Below, piece by piece: positions 55,097 through 63,145 of a DNA stretch of 64,000 bases. The notes below the pieces were generated by a model, which did not search any database, was not told where the DNA came from, and saw only the letters and a program-made list of their open reading frames with translations. This DNA is from Azospirillum sp. TSA2s (GTDB taxonomy: Bacteria > Pseudomonadota > Alphaproteobacteria > Azospirillales > Azospirillaceae): positions 620,001-684,000 of the forward strand of contig NZ_CP039647.1 of assembly GCF_004923315.1 (NCBI RefSeq), read 5' to 3'. Position 1 is the stretch's first letter, and the number at the start of each line of letters is the position of its first letter. A program made the translations under genes and the position numbers.

Positions 55097-56313
55097 TCCG
55101 AGACACCGAGGACCTCGCCCGCCGGAGCGCGGGCGTGCCGATCAAGATCACCGGCGTGAAGACCTTCGTCGTCAACGCCGAGATGCGCAACTGGATCTTC
55201 GTGAAGGTGCTGACCAACCAGCCCGGCCTGTATGGCTGGGGCGAGGCCAGCCTGAACTGGAAGACGCGGGCGGTCACCGGCGCCGTCGAGGATCTGGAAC
55301 CGACCGTGCTGGGACGCGATCCGCGCGACATCGAGCAGTGCGTCCGCGCGATGAACAAGTTCAGCTATTACAAGCTGGGCATGGTCGGCGTGACGGCGAT
55401 CAGCGGCATCGAGCACGCGCTCTGGGACATCTTCGGCAAGAGCGTCGGCCTGCCGGTCTGGCGCCTGCTCGGCGGCAAAGTTCGCGACCGCGTGCGCGTC
55501 TACACCCATCTCGGCCTTGGCGAGATGAAGTCGGTCTACGAGACCTTCGACGTCGGCTCGCTGAAGGAACGGGCCGCGGCGGTGACCGAGAAGGGCTACG
55601 ACGCACTCAAGGTCGTGTTCATTCCCTATGGCGCCCACAGCGCGCCGATTCCGGCCCAGCGCCATGTCGGCAAGATGATGCAGGCGCTGCGCGACACGGT
55701 GGGCGACGGCGTCGACATCATGATCGACTTCCACGGTCGCCCCGGCTCCATCGCCGCCGCCATGAGCTACATCCGCGAACTGGAGCCCTATCGGCCGATG
55801 TTCTGCGAGGAGCCGGTCCAGCCCGGCGATACCGAGGCGCTGCGCCGCATTGCCGAGCAGGCGAACTGCCCGATCGCATCCGGCGAACGGCTGGTCGGAC
55901 TGAAGGAGTTCCAGCCGGTCTTCGCCCAGAAGGCGGTCCATATCGCCCAGCCCGACCTGAACCACACCGGCGGCCTGCTTGAAGGCAAGCGGATCGCGGC
56001 GCTGGCGGAAGCCGACCTGATCGGCATCGCCCCGCACAATCCCAACGGTCCGCTGGCCGGCGTCGCCGCCCTGCATTTCGACATCTCCACGCCGAACTTC
56101 GTCATCCAGGAGGAGATGAGCGGCGCGGTGCCCTGGTACGACGACGTGGTGCAGACCCCGATCCGCCGCACCGGCAGCCATTGGGAGGTGCCCGACGCAC
56201 CCGGCTTCGGCATCGAGGTGAACGAGACGGAAGCGGCGAAGCACCCGTTCAAGCCGGAGGTGATGCACACGACCTCGGCCATTCTCGACGACGGCACCAT
56301 CGTCGATTGGTAA
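55093..56313 (+). CDS. enolase-superfamily dehydratase, galactonate dehydratase-like
   Basis: 406 residues. Metal ligands expected for the D-galactonate dehydratase group are in place: Asp212 (MIDFHGRPG), Glu239 (CEEPVQPGD) and Glu265 (SGERLVG). His214 follows the first ligand and His315 lies in APHNPNGPLAG, as in DgoD. Such enzymes remove water from sugar acids to give 2-keto-3-deoxy acids. The operon also has dehydrogenases and a TRAP transporter, which fits uptake and breakdown of an aldonic or aldaric acid. The exact substrate is unproven. Confidence 0.82.
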   Translation: MIRDTEDLARRSAGVPIKITGVKTFVVNAEMRNWIFVKVLTNQPGLYGWGEASLNWKTRAVTGAVEDLEPTVLGRDPRDIEQCVRAMNKFSYYKLGMVGVTAISGIEHALWDIFGKSVGLPVWRLLGGKVRDRVRVYTHLGLGEMKSVYETFDVGSLKERAAAVTEKGYDALKVVFIPYGAHSAPIPAQRHVGKMMQALRDTVGDGVDIMIDFHGRPGSIAAAMSYIRELEPYRPMFCEEPVQPGDTEALRRIAEQANCPIASGERLVGLKEFQPVFAQKAVHIAQPDLNHTGGLLEGKRIAALAEADLIGIAPHNPNGPLAGVAALHFDISTPNFVIQEEMSGAVPWYDDVVQTPIRRTGSHWEVPDAPGFGIEVNETEAAKHPFKPEVMHTTSAILDDGTIVDW

Positions 56314-56350
56314 GCGCCGCCCTCACCGACCTATCGGACGGATTTCCATC

Positions 56351-57439
56351 ATGAGAGAATTCAGCACCCCCGGCGACGTGTTCAACGCGCTGCCATCGCG
56401 GGTCGTCTTCGGAGCCGGGGCCATCGACCGGATCGACGCGGAGGTGGAGCGGCTGGGCGCAAAGCATGCGCTCGTCGTCTCCACTCCCGGCCGCAGCGCA
56501 ATGGGTGGGCGTGTCGCCGACCGTCTTGGAAGCCGTTGTATCGGCATCCTGCCGGAAGCGATTTCCCAGGTACCCATCGAACTGGCCATCCGGGGCCGGG
56601 CCAAGGCGCGCGAAATGGGCGCCGACTGCCTGGTCAGCGTCGGCGGCGGCGCCTCCATCGGTTTGGGCAAAGCCATCGCGCTGGACCTCGGGCTGCCGAT
56701 CATCACCGTGCCAACCACCTATTCCGGCTCCGAGATGACCGGCTTTTGCGGGATCACCATCGACGGCGTCAAGCGGATGCACCAGAGCCTGCGCATGCTG
56801 GCCGGCACCGTTGTTTATGACCCCTCGCTGACGCTCGGGCTGCCGGTGGACGTCAGCATGGCCAGCGCCATGAACGCGCTCGCCCATTGTGTCGATGCCA
56901 TCTACACCCCTACCATCAGCCCGGTGATCGTGCCGGCGGCAATGGAGGGCGCGCGGGCGATCATGGACGCGCTGCCGCGGGTGGCCGCCCGTCCGGACGA
57001 TGGGCAAGCGCGTGCCGACCTGCTGTACGGCGCCCACCTCGCCGGTGCGGCGCTGGCCGGCGGCTTTGCGCTCCAGCATGGCGTCGCCCATGTCCTGGGC
57101 GGCACCTACGGCGTGTCGCACGGCTTGTCCCATGCGCTGGTGCTGCCCCATGTCGCAGCCTACAATGCACCCTTCGCCCCCCAGGCGATGGACCGGCTCG
57201 CCGCCGCCATCGGCGTGGAAGACATCGGCGCCGCCATTTTCGACATGATGGAAACGGTCGGCCTGCCGACGCGGCTGACGGAGGTCGGCTTTTCCGCCGA
57301 CCGGATCGAGGAGGCCGCCCGGATCACCGTCGAGACGGACAACAGCTACAACCCCGGACCGGTGACCGAAGAAGCCGTGCGCGGCATCCTCGCGGCGGCA
57401 GTGGAGGGGCGTCGCCCAGGATCGCCGTCGGGCCGGTAA
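56351..57439 (+). CDS. iron-containing alcohol dehydrogenase, maleylacetate reductase-like
   Basis: 362 residues. Features of the maleylacetate-reductase branch of group III alcohol dehydrogenases are visible: RVVFGAGAID at the N-terminus, SVGGGASIGLGKAIA near residue 98, PTTYSGSEMT near 120, and a His-rich segment (AHCVDAIY, GGFALQHGVAHVLGG, GLSHALVLPHV). Maleylacetate reductases use NAD(P)H. In this operon the enzyme may reduce or oxidise a different hydroxy/keto acid. Third gene of the LysR-linked operon. Confidence 0.8.
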   Translation: MREFSTPGDVFNALPSRVVFGAGAIDRIDAEVERLGAKHALVVSTPGRSAMGGRVADRLGSRCIGILPEAISQVPIELAIRGRAKAREMGADCLVSVGGGASIGLGKAIALDLGLPIITVPTTYSGSEMTGFCGITIDGVKRMHQSLRMLAGTVVYDPSLTLGLPVDVSMASAMNALAHCVDAIYTPTISPVIVPAAMEGARAIMDALPRVAARPDDGQARADLLYGAHLAGAALAGGFALQHGVAHVLGGTYGVSHGLSHALVLPHVAAYNAPFAPQAMDRLAAAIGVEDIGAAIFDMMETVGLPTRLTEVGFSADRIEEAARITVETDNSYNPGPVTEEAVRGILAAAVEGRRPGSPSGR

Positions 57440-57498
57440 GGGCCGGCCGGCACGGAGGGCAAACCGGACGAGAGAACACAAAAAGGGAGGGAACCAAG

Positions 57499-58506
57499 AT
57501 GTTGATCAAGCGTAGGCAGTTTCTGGCCGCGACCGCGGTGGGCGCCCTGGCCGCACCCTTCATCTCAAAGGCGCATGCCGCGGAATTCGCATGGAAGTTC
57601 GGCCATGGCTTCCCGGCGAGCCACCCGCTGCATGTCCGCGCTGTCGAAGCGGCCGAACGCATCCGCAAGGAGACCGGCGGCAAGGTCGACATCGCCGTCT
57701 TCCCCAACAGCCAGCTCGGCGGCGACAGCGACCTGCTGGCGCAGGTGCGCTCCGGCGGCATCGAATTCTTCAGCACCGGCGGCCTGATCCTGTCGACCCT
57801 GGTCCCGGTTGCGTCGATCAACGGCATGGGGTTCGCGTTCAAGGACTATGACGCTGTCTGGAAGGCGATGGACGGCCAACTCGGCGGGGTGATCCGCAAA
57901 GGCTTCGACAAGGCCGGCCTCCACGCCTTCGACCGCATCTGGGACAACGGCTTCCGCCAGATCACCACCAGCACCAAGCCGATCACCGGGCCGGCCGATC
58001 TGGCGGCCTTCAAGATCCGCGTCCCGGTCAGCCCGGTCTATGTGTCGCTGTTCAAGGGGCTGGGCGCGTCGCCGACCAGCATCAACCTGGGCGAGGTCTA
58101 TGCAGCGCTGCAGACCGGCGTGGTCGACGGACAGGAGAATCCGCTGGTGGTGGCCGACACCGCCAAGTTCTACGAGGTGCAGAAATTCTGCTCCATCACC
58201 AACCATGTCTGGGACGGTTCGTGGATCGTCACCAACGGCCGCTCCTGGCGTGGGCTGCCCGAGGATTTGCGGCAGATCGTCAGCCGGAACCTGAACGACG
58301 GCGCGCTGCAGCAGCGCCAAGACATCGCCGGCCTCAACGACGCGCTGCAAGGTTCGCTCTCGCAGAAGGGGCTGACCTTTAACAAGGTCGATCCGGCGCC
58401 GTTCCGGGAAGCCCTGCGCAAGTCTGGCTTCTACGGCGAATGGAAAGCCAAATACGGTGAAGAGGCCTGGAGCGCCCTGGAAAGTTCGGTGGGGGCGCTG
58501 ACATGA
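57499..58506 (+). CDS. TRAP transporter substrate-binding protein (DctP family)
   Basis: 335 residues with an export signal containing KRRQFLAATAVGALAAP (Tat-like, cleavage after AHA). The DctP fold shows FGHGFPASHPLHVRAVEAA, NSQLGGDSDLLAQVRSGGIE and the ligand-binding Arg region KIRVPVSPVY, then EVYAALQTGVVDGQENP. It captures an organic acid for the fused permease encoded next; the genes overlap by four bases (ATGA). Confidence 0.92.
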   Translation: MLIKRRQFLAATAVGALAAPFISKAHAAEFAWKFGHGFPASHPLHVRAVEAAERIRKETGGKVDIAVFPNSQLGGDSDLLAQVRSGGIEFFSTGGLILSTLVPVASINGMGFAFKDYDAVWKAMDGQLGGVIRKGFDKAGLHAFDRIWDNGFRQITTSTKPITGPADLAAFKIRVPVSPVYVSLFKGLGASPTSINLGEVYAALQTGVVDGQENPLVVADTAKFYEVQKFCSITNHVWDGSWIVTNGRSWRGLPEDLRQIVSRNLNDGALQQRQDIAGLNDALQGSLSQKGLTFNKVDPAPFREALRKSGFYGEWKAKYGEEAWSALESSVGALT

Positions 58507-60377
58507 CGGCGGTGGTGGATCACAAGTCCACCGCCGGCTCGCCCGACGGCGCCAGCCGGTGGCTGGCGCATGCCGACCGGCTTCTGGGCTGGCTATCCGA
58601 ACTGCCGGTGGCGCTTCTGGTGGCCGCGGAAGTGGTGATTCTCTTCACCGGTATCGTCGCCCGCTACGTGCTCCACGCTCCGATCACCTGGTCGGACGAA
58701 CTGGCGTCGATCCTGTTCCTCTGGCTGGCGATGTTGGGAACCGTTGTCGCCTTCCGTCGTGGCGAGCATATGCGGATGACCGCTTTCGTCAGTTGGGCAT
58801 CGCCACGCGCGCGGGCGTTCCTTGATGTCTTCGCGGTGGCGGCGGCACTCTGTTTCCTGCTGCTGGTCATCATGCCGGCCGGCGAATTCGCCTGGGAGGA
58901 GCTGGAGATCACCACCCCGGCTCTGCAGATCTCGAACATGTGGCGCGCGGCGGCCTTGCCGACCGGTCTCGGATTGATGATCGCGGCGGCTCTGATCCGC
59001 CTCGCACGGGTGGGCGATCTCAAGCTGGTGGTGGGTGCTGTAGCGGCGGTTGCGACGATCGCCGCATTGTTCTTCGTCCTCCAGCCTATGCTGGACGATC
59101 TCGGCAAGCTTAACCTGCTGGTCTTCTTTGTGCTCGTGGTTGCAGGGGCCGTGTTCGCCGGCGTGCCCATCGCCTTCGCCTTCGGACTGTCGAGCTTCGG
59201 CTACCTCGCCCTGACCACCAGGGTGCCGCTGCTGGTCGTCGTCGGCCGAATGGATGAGGGCATGTCACACCTGATCCTGCTCTCGGTGCCACTGTTCGTC
59301 TTCTTAGGATTGCTGATCGAGATGACCGGCATGGCCCGCGCCATGGTGGCGGTGCTGGCCAACCTGCTCGGCCATGTGCGCGGTGGCCTGTCCTATGTGC
59401 TCATCGGCGCGATGTATCTGGTGTCCGGCATCTCCGGCTCGAAGGCTGCCGACATGGCGGCAGTTGCCCCGGTTCTGTTCCCCGAGATGAAAGCCCGCGG
59501 TGCCAAGCCGGGCGATCTGGTGGCGCTGCTGGCGGCGACCGGCGCGCAGACGGAGACCATTCCGCCCAGCATCGTGCTGATCACCATCGGCTCGGTCACC
59601 GGCGTTTCCATCGCTGCGCTCTTCACCGGCGGCCTGCTGCCCGGCTTGCTGCTGGCGGTGATGTTGTGTTTGGTTGTTCGCCACCGCTACCGCCATGAAA
59701 ACCTGTCGGGAGTACGTCGGCCGACCGGTCGTGAGTTGGGCCGCAGCCTGGTGGTGGCGCTGCCCGCGCTCGCCCTCCCTTTCGTCATCCGCACCGCGGT
59801 GATCGAGGGCGTCGCCACGGCGACCGAGGTTTCGACCATCGGCATCGTCTATGCCGTTGCCGTTGGATTGTTGGTCTATCGCCGCTTCGACTGGGGGCGG
59901 GTGGTGCCCATGCTGATCGAGACCGCGGCGCTGTCGGGAGCGATCCTGTTCATCATCGGCACCGCGACGGCGATGGCCTGGTGCCTGACACGCTCGGGGT
60001 TCTCGACCGATCTGGCGCAGTTCATGGCCGGCCTGCCGGGAGGCGCTTTCACCTTCCTTGCCGTATCCATCGTCGCCTTCATCATCCTCGGCAGCGTGCT
60101 GGAGGGGATTCCGGCCATCGTACTGTTCGGCCCGCTGCTGTTCCCCATCGCCCGCGAGATGGGCGTGCATGAGGTGCAGTATGCGATGGTTGTGATCCTC
60201 GCCATGGGCCTCGGCCTGTTCGCCCCGCCCTTCGGCGTCGGTTTCTATGTCGCCTCGGCCATTGGCCGGGTCAACCCGGATGAGGGCATGCGCCCGATCC
60301 TGGGCTATCTGGCGGCTCTGCTGGTCGGACTGGTGCTGGTCGCCGCAATTCCCTGGCTTTCGACCGGCTTTCTGTGA
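58503..60377 (+). CDS. TRAP transporter permease, fused DctQ-DctM
   Basis: 624 residues, about 16 membrane helices. Residues about 30-180 match the small DctQ subunit (VARYVLHAPITWSDELASIL, LWLAMLGTVVAFRRGEHMRM). From about 200 the sequence is the large DctM subunit (GVPIAFAFGLSSF, SGSKAADMAAVAPVLFPEMK, ATGAQTETIPPSIVLI, GLGLFAPPFGVGFY). The two subunits are therefore one polypeptide. Secondary, ion-driven uptake of the DctP ligand. Confidence 0.92.
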   Translation: MTAVVDHKSTAGSPDGASRWLAHADRLLGWLSELPVALLVAAEVVILFTGIVARYVLHAPITWSDELASILFLWLAMLGTVVAFRRGEHMRMTAFVSWASPRARAFLDVFAVAAALCFLLLVIMPAGEFAWEELEITTPALQISNMWRAAALPTGLGLMIAAALIRLARVGDLKLVVGAVAAVATIAALFFVLQPMLDDLGKLNLLVFFVLVVAGAVFAGVPIAFAFGLSSFGYLALTTRVPLLVVVGRMDEGMSHLILLSVPLFVFLGLLIEMTGMARAMVAVLANLLGHVRGGLSYVLIGAMYLVSGISGSKAADMAAVAPVLFPEMKARGAKPGDLVALLAATGAQTETIPPSIVLITIGSVTGVSIAALFTGGLLPGLLLAVMLCLVVRHRYRHENLSGVRRPTGRELGRSLVVALPALALPFVIRTAVIEGVATATEVSTIGIVYAVAVGLLVYRRFDWGRVVPMLIETAALSGAILFIIGTATAMAWCLTRSGFSTDLAQFMAGLPGGAFTFLAVSIVAFIILGSVLEGIPAIVLFGPLLFPIAREMGVHEVQYAMVVILAMGLGLFAPPFGVGFYVASAIGRVNPDEGMRPILGYLAALLVGLVLVAAIPWLSTGFL

Positions 60378-60400
60378 TCGCTGTTCGTCGTAGCCGCCCG

Positions 60401-60434
60401 AAGCCGGCCCCGGTTCGCCCCGGGGCCGGCTTTA
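60401..60434 (+). terminator. terminator of the TRAP operon
   Basis: A 13-bp stem AAGCCGGCCCCGG / CCGGGGCCGGCTT with a TTCGCC loop, then TTAT, 24 bases after the TRAP permease stop. Confidence 0.85.
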
Positions 60435-60465
60435 TCGTATCAAGGCGGTCCGCGCGGAACAGCGC

Positions 60466-60630
60466 CTACACCGGCGCCAGCAGATGGTCGGACCCAATGG
60501 CCGACACGTTGCTCACTCCGCACAGCGCCATCGGAATGTCGAGTTCGCGACCCAAGATGCGAATGGCGTGGGTGATGCCGGCTTCTCCACCCGCTGCAAG
60601 TCCCGAGAACTGCGACATCAGCACTGTCAT
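60466..60630 (-). pseudogene. FMN-dependent alpha-hydroxyacid dehydrogenase, C-terminal remnant
   Basis: On the minus strand 60606 to 60466 encodes GLAAGGEAGITHAIRILGRE, then LDIPMALCGVSNV and a short tail to a stop. This is the C-terminus of lactate/glycolate-oxidase-type flavoproteins (GLAAGGEAGVxxALxIL). The N-terminal 300 or so residues are missing; an IS3 end begins at 60664. Confidence 0.65.
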
Positions 60631-60663
60631 GCGGCGATCCCGAACAGGCCGGCGAGAAAGGTT

Positions 60664-61079
60664 TGAACCGCACCGGGTTCACTGGAGGCCCCATCTTCTG
60701 AGAGAGTGGGGTCATCATGGCGAAGCAGGCATCCCCCCAATACGCCCCTGAAGTCCGGGAGCGCGCGCTTCGGATGGTGTTCGAGCACGAAGGCGAGCAC
60801 GCCTCGCAGTGGGCAGTGATCGGCTCGATCGTGGCGAAGAACGGCTGCAATGCCGAGACGCTGGGGAACTGGGGTCGGCAGGCCGAGCGTAATCAGGGCA
60901 AGCGTTCTGGTCCGACAACGGACGAGCAGGAGCGGATCAAGGCGCTGGAGCGTGAGGTGCGAGAGCTGCGCCAAGCGAATGAAATTCTTCGCAAGGCGTC
61001 GGCGTATTTCGCCCAGGCGGAGTTCGACCGCCCGTTCAGGAAATGATCGCCTTCATCGACGAACACCGCGCCGTCCACG
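60664..61079 (+). mobile_element. truncated IS3-family insertion sequence
   Basis: The left end TGAACCGCACCGGGTTCACT at about 60664 is a typical IS3-type terminal repeat. orfA (60717-61046) is complete, and orfB starts at 61043 ([12 protein letters not shown], in the overlapping frame) but breaks off after about 12 codons at 61079, where etfB sequence begins. The catalytic DDE part and the right end are lost. Confidence 0.82.
60717..61046 (+). CDS. IS3-family transposase OrfA
   Basis: 109 residues: an N-terminal helix-turn-helix ([32 protein letters not shown]) followed by a leucine-zipper region ([20 protein letters not shown]) and the [11 protein letters not shown] ending common to IS3 OrfA. 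Normally it is joined to OrfB by programmed frameshifting; OrfB is truncated here, so the element cannot move by itself. Confidence 0.88.
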   Translation: MAKQASPQYAPEVRERALRMVFEHEGEHASQWAVIGSIVAKNGCNAETLGNWGRQAERNQGKRSGPTTDEQERIKALEREVRELRQANEILRKASAYFAQAEFDRPFRK

Positions 61080-61413
61080 AGGCCGGGGGCCTCCTTCTCG
61101 ACCAGGGCCTTCAGCACCTTGGCGACGGCGAGCGGCTCGGTCGTCACGTCGGTCGGCACCAGGATGGCGCGGTCGGCACCCATGGCGAGAGCGGTGCGCA
61201 GCGTCTCCTGCGCCTGGGTCGGGCCGACGGAGACCACGACGATCTCGGTCGCCTTACCGGCTTCCTTGCACCGCACCGCCTCTTCGACTGCAATCTCGTC
61301 GAAGAGGTTCATGCTCATCTTCACGTTGGCGGTCTCGACGCCGCTGCCATCCGCCTTGACGCGGATCTTCACATTGTAGTCGACAACCCGCTTCAGGGGA
61401 CAAGGAGCTTCAT
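61079..61413 (-). pseudogene. etfB: electron transfer flavoprotein beta subunit, truncated and frameshifted
   Basis: ATG 61413 starts MKLLVP and then meets a one-base deletion that makes a TGA (intact etfB continues VKRVVDYN). In the next frame the EtfB sequence resumes as [20 protein letters not shown], then [20 protein letters not shown] and [20 protein letters not shown], until KEAPGLV where it joins the truncated IS3 orfB. About half of the gene, including the AMP-binding part, is missing. Confidence 0.82.
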
Positions 61414-61418
61414 GAATA

Positions 61419-62288
61419 TCAGTCCTCTTGCGGCTGGGCCGCAGATGTGGCGCGAGACAGAATGCGGCGGGCCTTTCGTGCCATCGCTGCGTCGATCATG
61501 CGGCCATCGACCACCGCAACACCCTTCACACTTTCCGCCACGATAAGGCGGGCATGGGCGATTTCGGCCTCGGTCGGCGTCAGGGTCGCGTTGATAGCGG
61601 ATATCTGGCCAGGATGGATCGCCGCCTTGGCGCCGAATCCCAGAGCCAGGGCGGCGGCGGCCTCCCGTTGCATCCCTGCTGCATCGGTCAGATCGAAAAA
61701 TGGGGAGTCCACCGCTTCGATGCCGGCCAGAGCCGCGGCATTGACCAGCCGCGAGCGTGCGGACAGCAGCGGCTCCCACGCGCTGGCGCAGCCCAGGTCG
61801 GCGGACAGGTCCGCGGCACCAAAGAACAGCGCAGCCAGCCGGGGCGACGCGTGGGCGATCTCCTCCGCGGCGGCGACGCCACGGGCCGATTCGATCAGCG
61901 CCACCAGCGGCACGGACCTTCCCATGCCGCTCAGCAGCGCGTCGATCCAGCGGATGGTCTCGGCACTGTCGACCTTTGGCACGATGACGCAGTCCGGCCC
62001 GCCGTTTGGCGGCCGGCGCGTCAGCGCCAGCAGGTCCTCCAACCCTTCGGGCGTCACGGGTGCGTTGATGCGCAACGCCCGCAGGATCGGAACGGCCGGC
62101 GGTGCCGCGAGGGCGGCCAGTGCCGTGTCGCGCGCCGCCGCCTTGTCGGCCGGTGGAACGGCATCCTCCAGGTCGATGATCAGCACATCGGCGCCGGATC
62201 GGGCAGCACGGTCGAAGCGCTCCGGGCGGGTCGCCGGGGTGAACAGCCAGCTGCGGCGGGGCCGCCTGTCGTTGAACGGCCCGCTCAT
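61419..62288 (-). CDS. CitE-like CoA ester lyase (HpcH/HpaI aldolase family)
   Basis: 289 residues. The CitE/malyl-CoA lyase barrel is recognisable: [18 protein letters not shown], the Mg-binding [27 protein letters not shown], the metal-ligand Glu in [21 protein letters not shown] and [15 protein letters not shown]. Relatives cleave citramalyl-CoA, malyl-CoA or citryl groups. Its start overlaps the upstream hydratase gene by four bases (ATGA), so it should act with that enzyme on a C4-C5 hydroxyacyl-CoA. Confidence 0.85.
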   Translation of the reverse strand: MSGPFNDRRPRRSWLFTPATRPERFDRAARSGADVLIIDLEDAVPPADKAAARDTALAALAAPPAVPILRALRINAPVTPEGLEDLLALTRRPPNGGPDCVIVPKVDSAETIRWIDALLSGMGRSVPLVALIESARGVAAAEEIAHASPRLAALFFGAADLSADLGCASAWEPLLSARSRLVNAAALAGIEAVDSPFFDLTDAAGMQREAAAALALGFGAKAAIHPGQISAINATLTPTEAEIAHARLIVAESVKGVAVVDGRMIDAAMARKARRILSRATSAAQPQED

Positions 62289-63145
62289 GGGGTGACCACG
62301 AATTCGGCGGTCATGGCGACCTGACCGTCCGGGCCGACCACCCACCCTTCGATTTCACCGTCCTCCCTGTCCGCCGCGTTCAGTGTAAAGGGCGCTGTGT
62401 CGAACAATGGCCGCCGGGCACGGAAGCGGAAGCCGGCGACCCGCCGGTCTCCGAGATCGCCGCCGAGATTGCGCAACACCAGGTCCATCAGCAGGGTCGC
62501 CGTCAGCGGTCCATGCACCACCAGCCCCGGGTAGCCTTCGGTCTCGCGGCAGTAGGGGCGGTCGTAATGGATGCGGTGGCCATTGAAAGTCAGCGCCGAA
62601 TAGCGGAACAGCAGCACCGGGTCGGGGGTTACGCTGCCGGTCCAGCGGGAGGCGGGCAGCGGCTCGGCTGTCACGGCCGGCGGAACCGTCTCGCCCGGCT
62701 TGGCGGCTTCGCGGTAGACGATGTCCTGCTTTTCACGGATGGCGACTCCGGCGTCGGTCGCGATCTCGTGCATCACGCTGACGAACACCATGTCGCCGGA
62801 CCGACCGGCCTTGTGCTCCACTGCCTGGATCGTGGAGACGCGCCGCATTTCCGCACCGATGGGGATCGGCGCCAGGAAGCGCATGTCGCTGCCGGCCCAC
62901 ATCCGCCGGGGCAGCGGCACCGGCGGCAGAAAGCCGCCCTTGTGCGGGTGGCCGTCCTCGCCAATGTCCCGCTGCAGCGCATTGGGGAGGAAATGCAGCC
63001 AATGGCCGAGCGGCGGCAACTCTCCCGCCGGCCATGGCGGGGTGTCGTGGTCCAGCGTCGCGGCCAGCCCCGCCAGCGGTGCGGCGGCGGCGGTATCAGT
63101 CCGCATCTCCACCCGGCCGACCCAATCCTTCAGATGATCGAACAT
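62285..63145 (-). CDS. HTD2/mesaconyl-CoA hydratase-like hot-dog dehydratase
   Basis: 286 residues from ATG 63145. An N-terminal FAS1-type dehydratase hot-dog domain (about 1-135; PPLGHWLHFLPN, GGFLPPVPLPRRMWAGSDMR) is followed by a second hot-dog domain with FRYSALTFNGHRIHYDRPYC and GLVVHGPLTATLLMDLV. This is the layout of mesaconyl-C4-CoA hydratase and mitochondrial HTD2. With the CitE-like lyase it could hydrate a mesaconyl-type CoA ester and then cleave it. The start overlaps the upstream stop by one base (TGATG). Confidence 0.82.
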   Translation of the reverse strand: MFDHLKDWVGRVEMRTDTAAAAPLAGLAATLDHDTPPWPAGELPPLGHWLHFLPNALQRDIGEDGHPHKGGFLPPVPLPRRMWAGSDMRFLAPIPIGAEMRRVSTIQAVEHKAGRSGDMVFVSVMHEIATDAGVAIREKQDIVYREAAKPGETVPPAVTAEPLPASRWTGSVTPDPVLLFRYSALTFNGHRIHYDRPYCRETEGYPGLVVHGPLTATLLMDLVLRNLGGDLGDRRVAGFRFRARRPLFDTAPFTLNAADREDGEIEGWVVGPDGQVAMTAEFVVTP

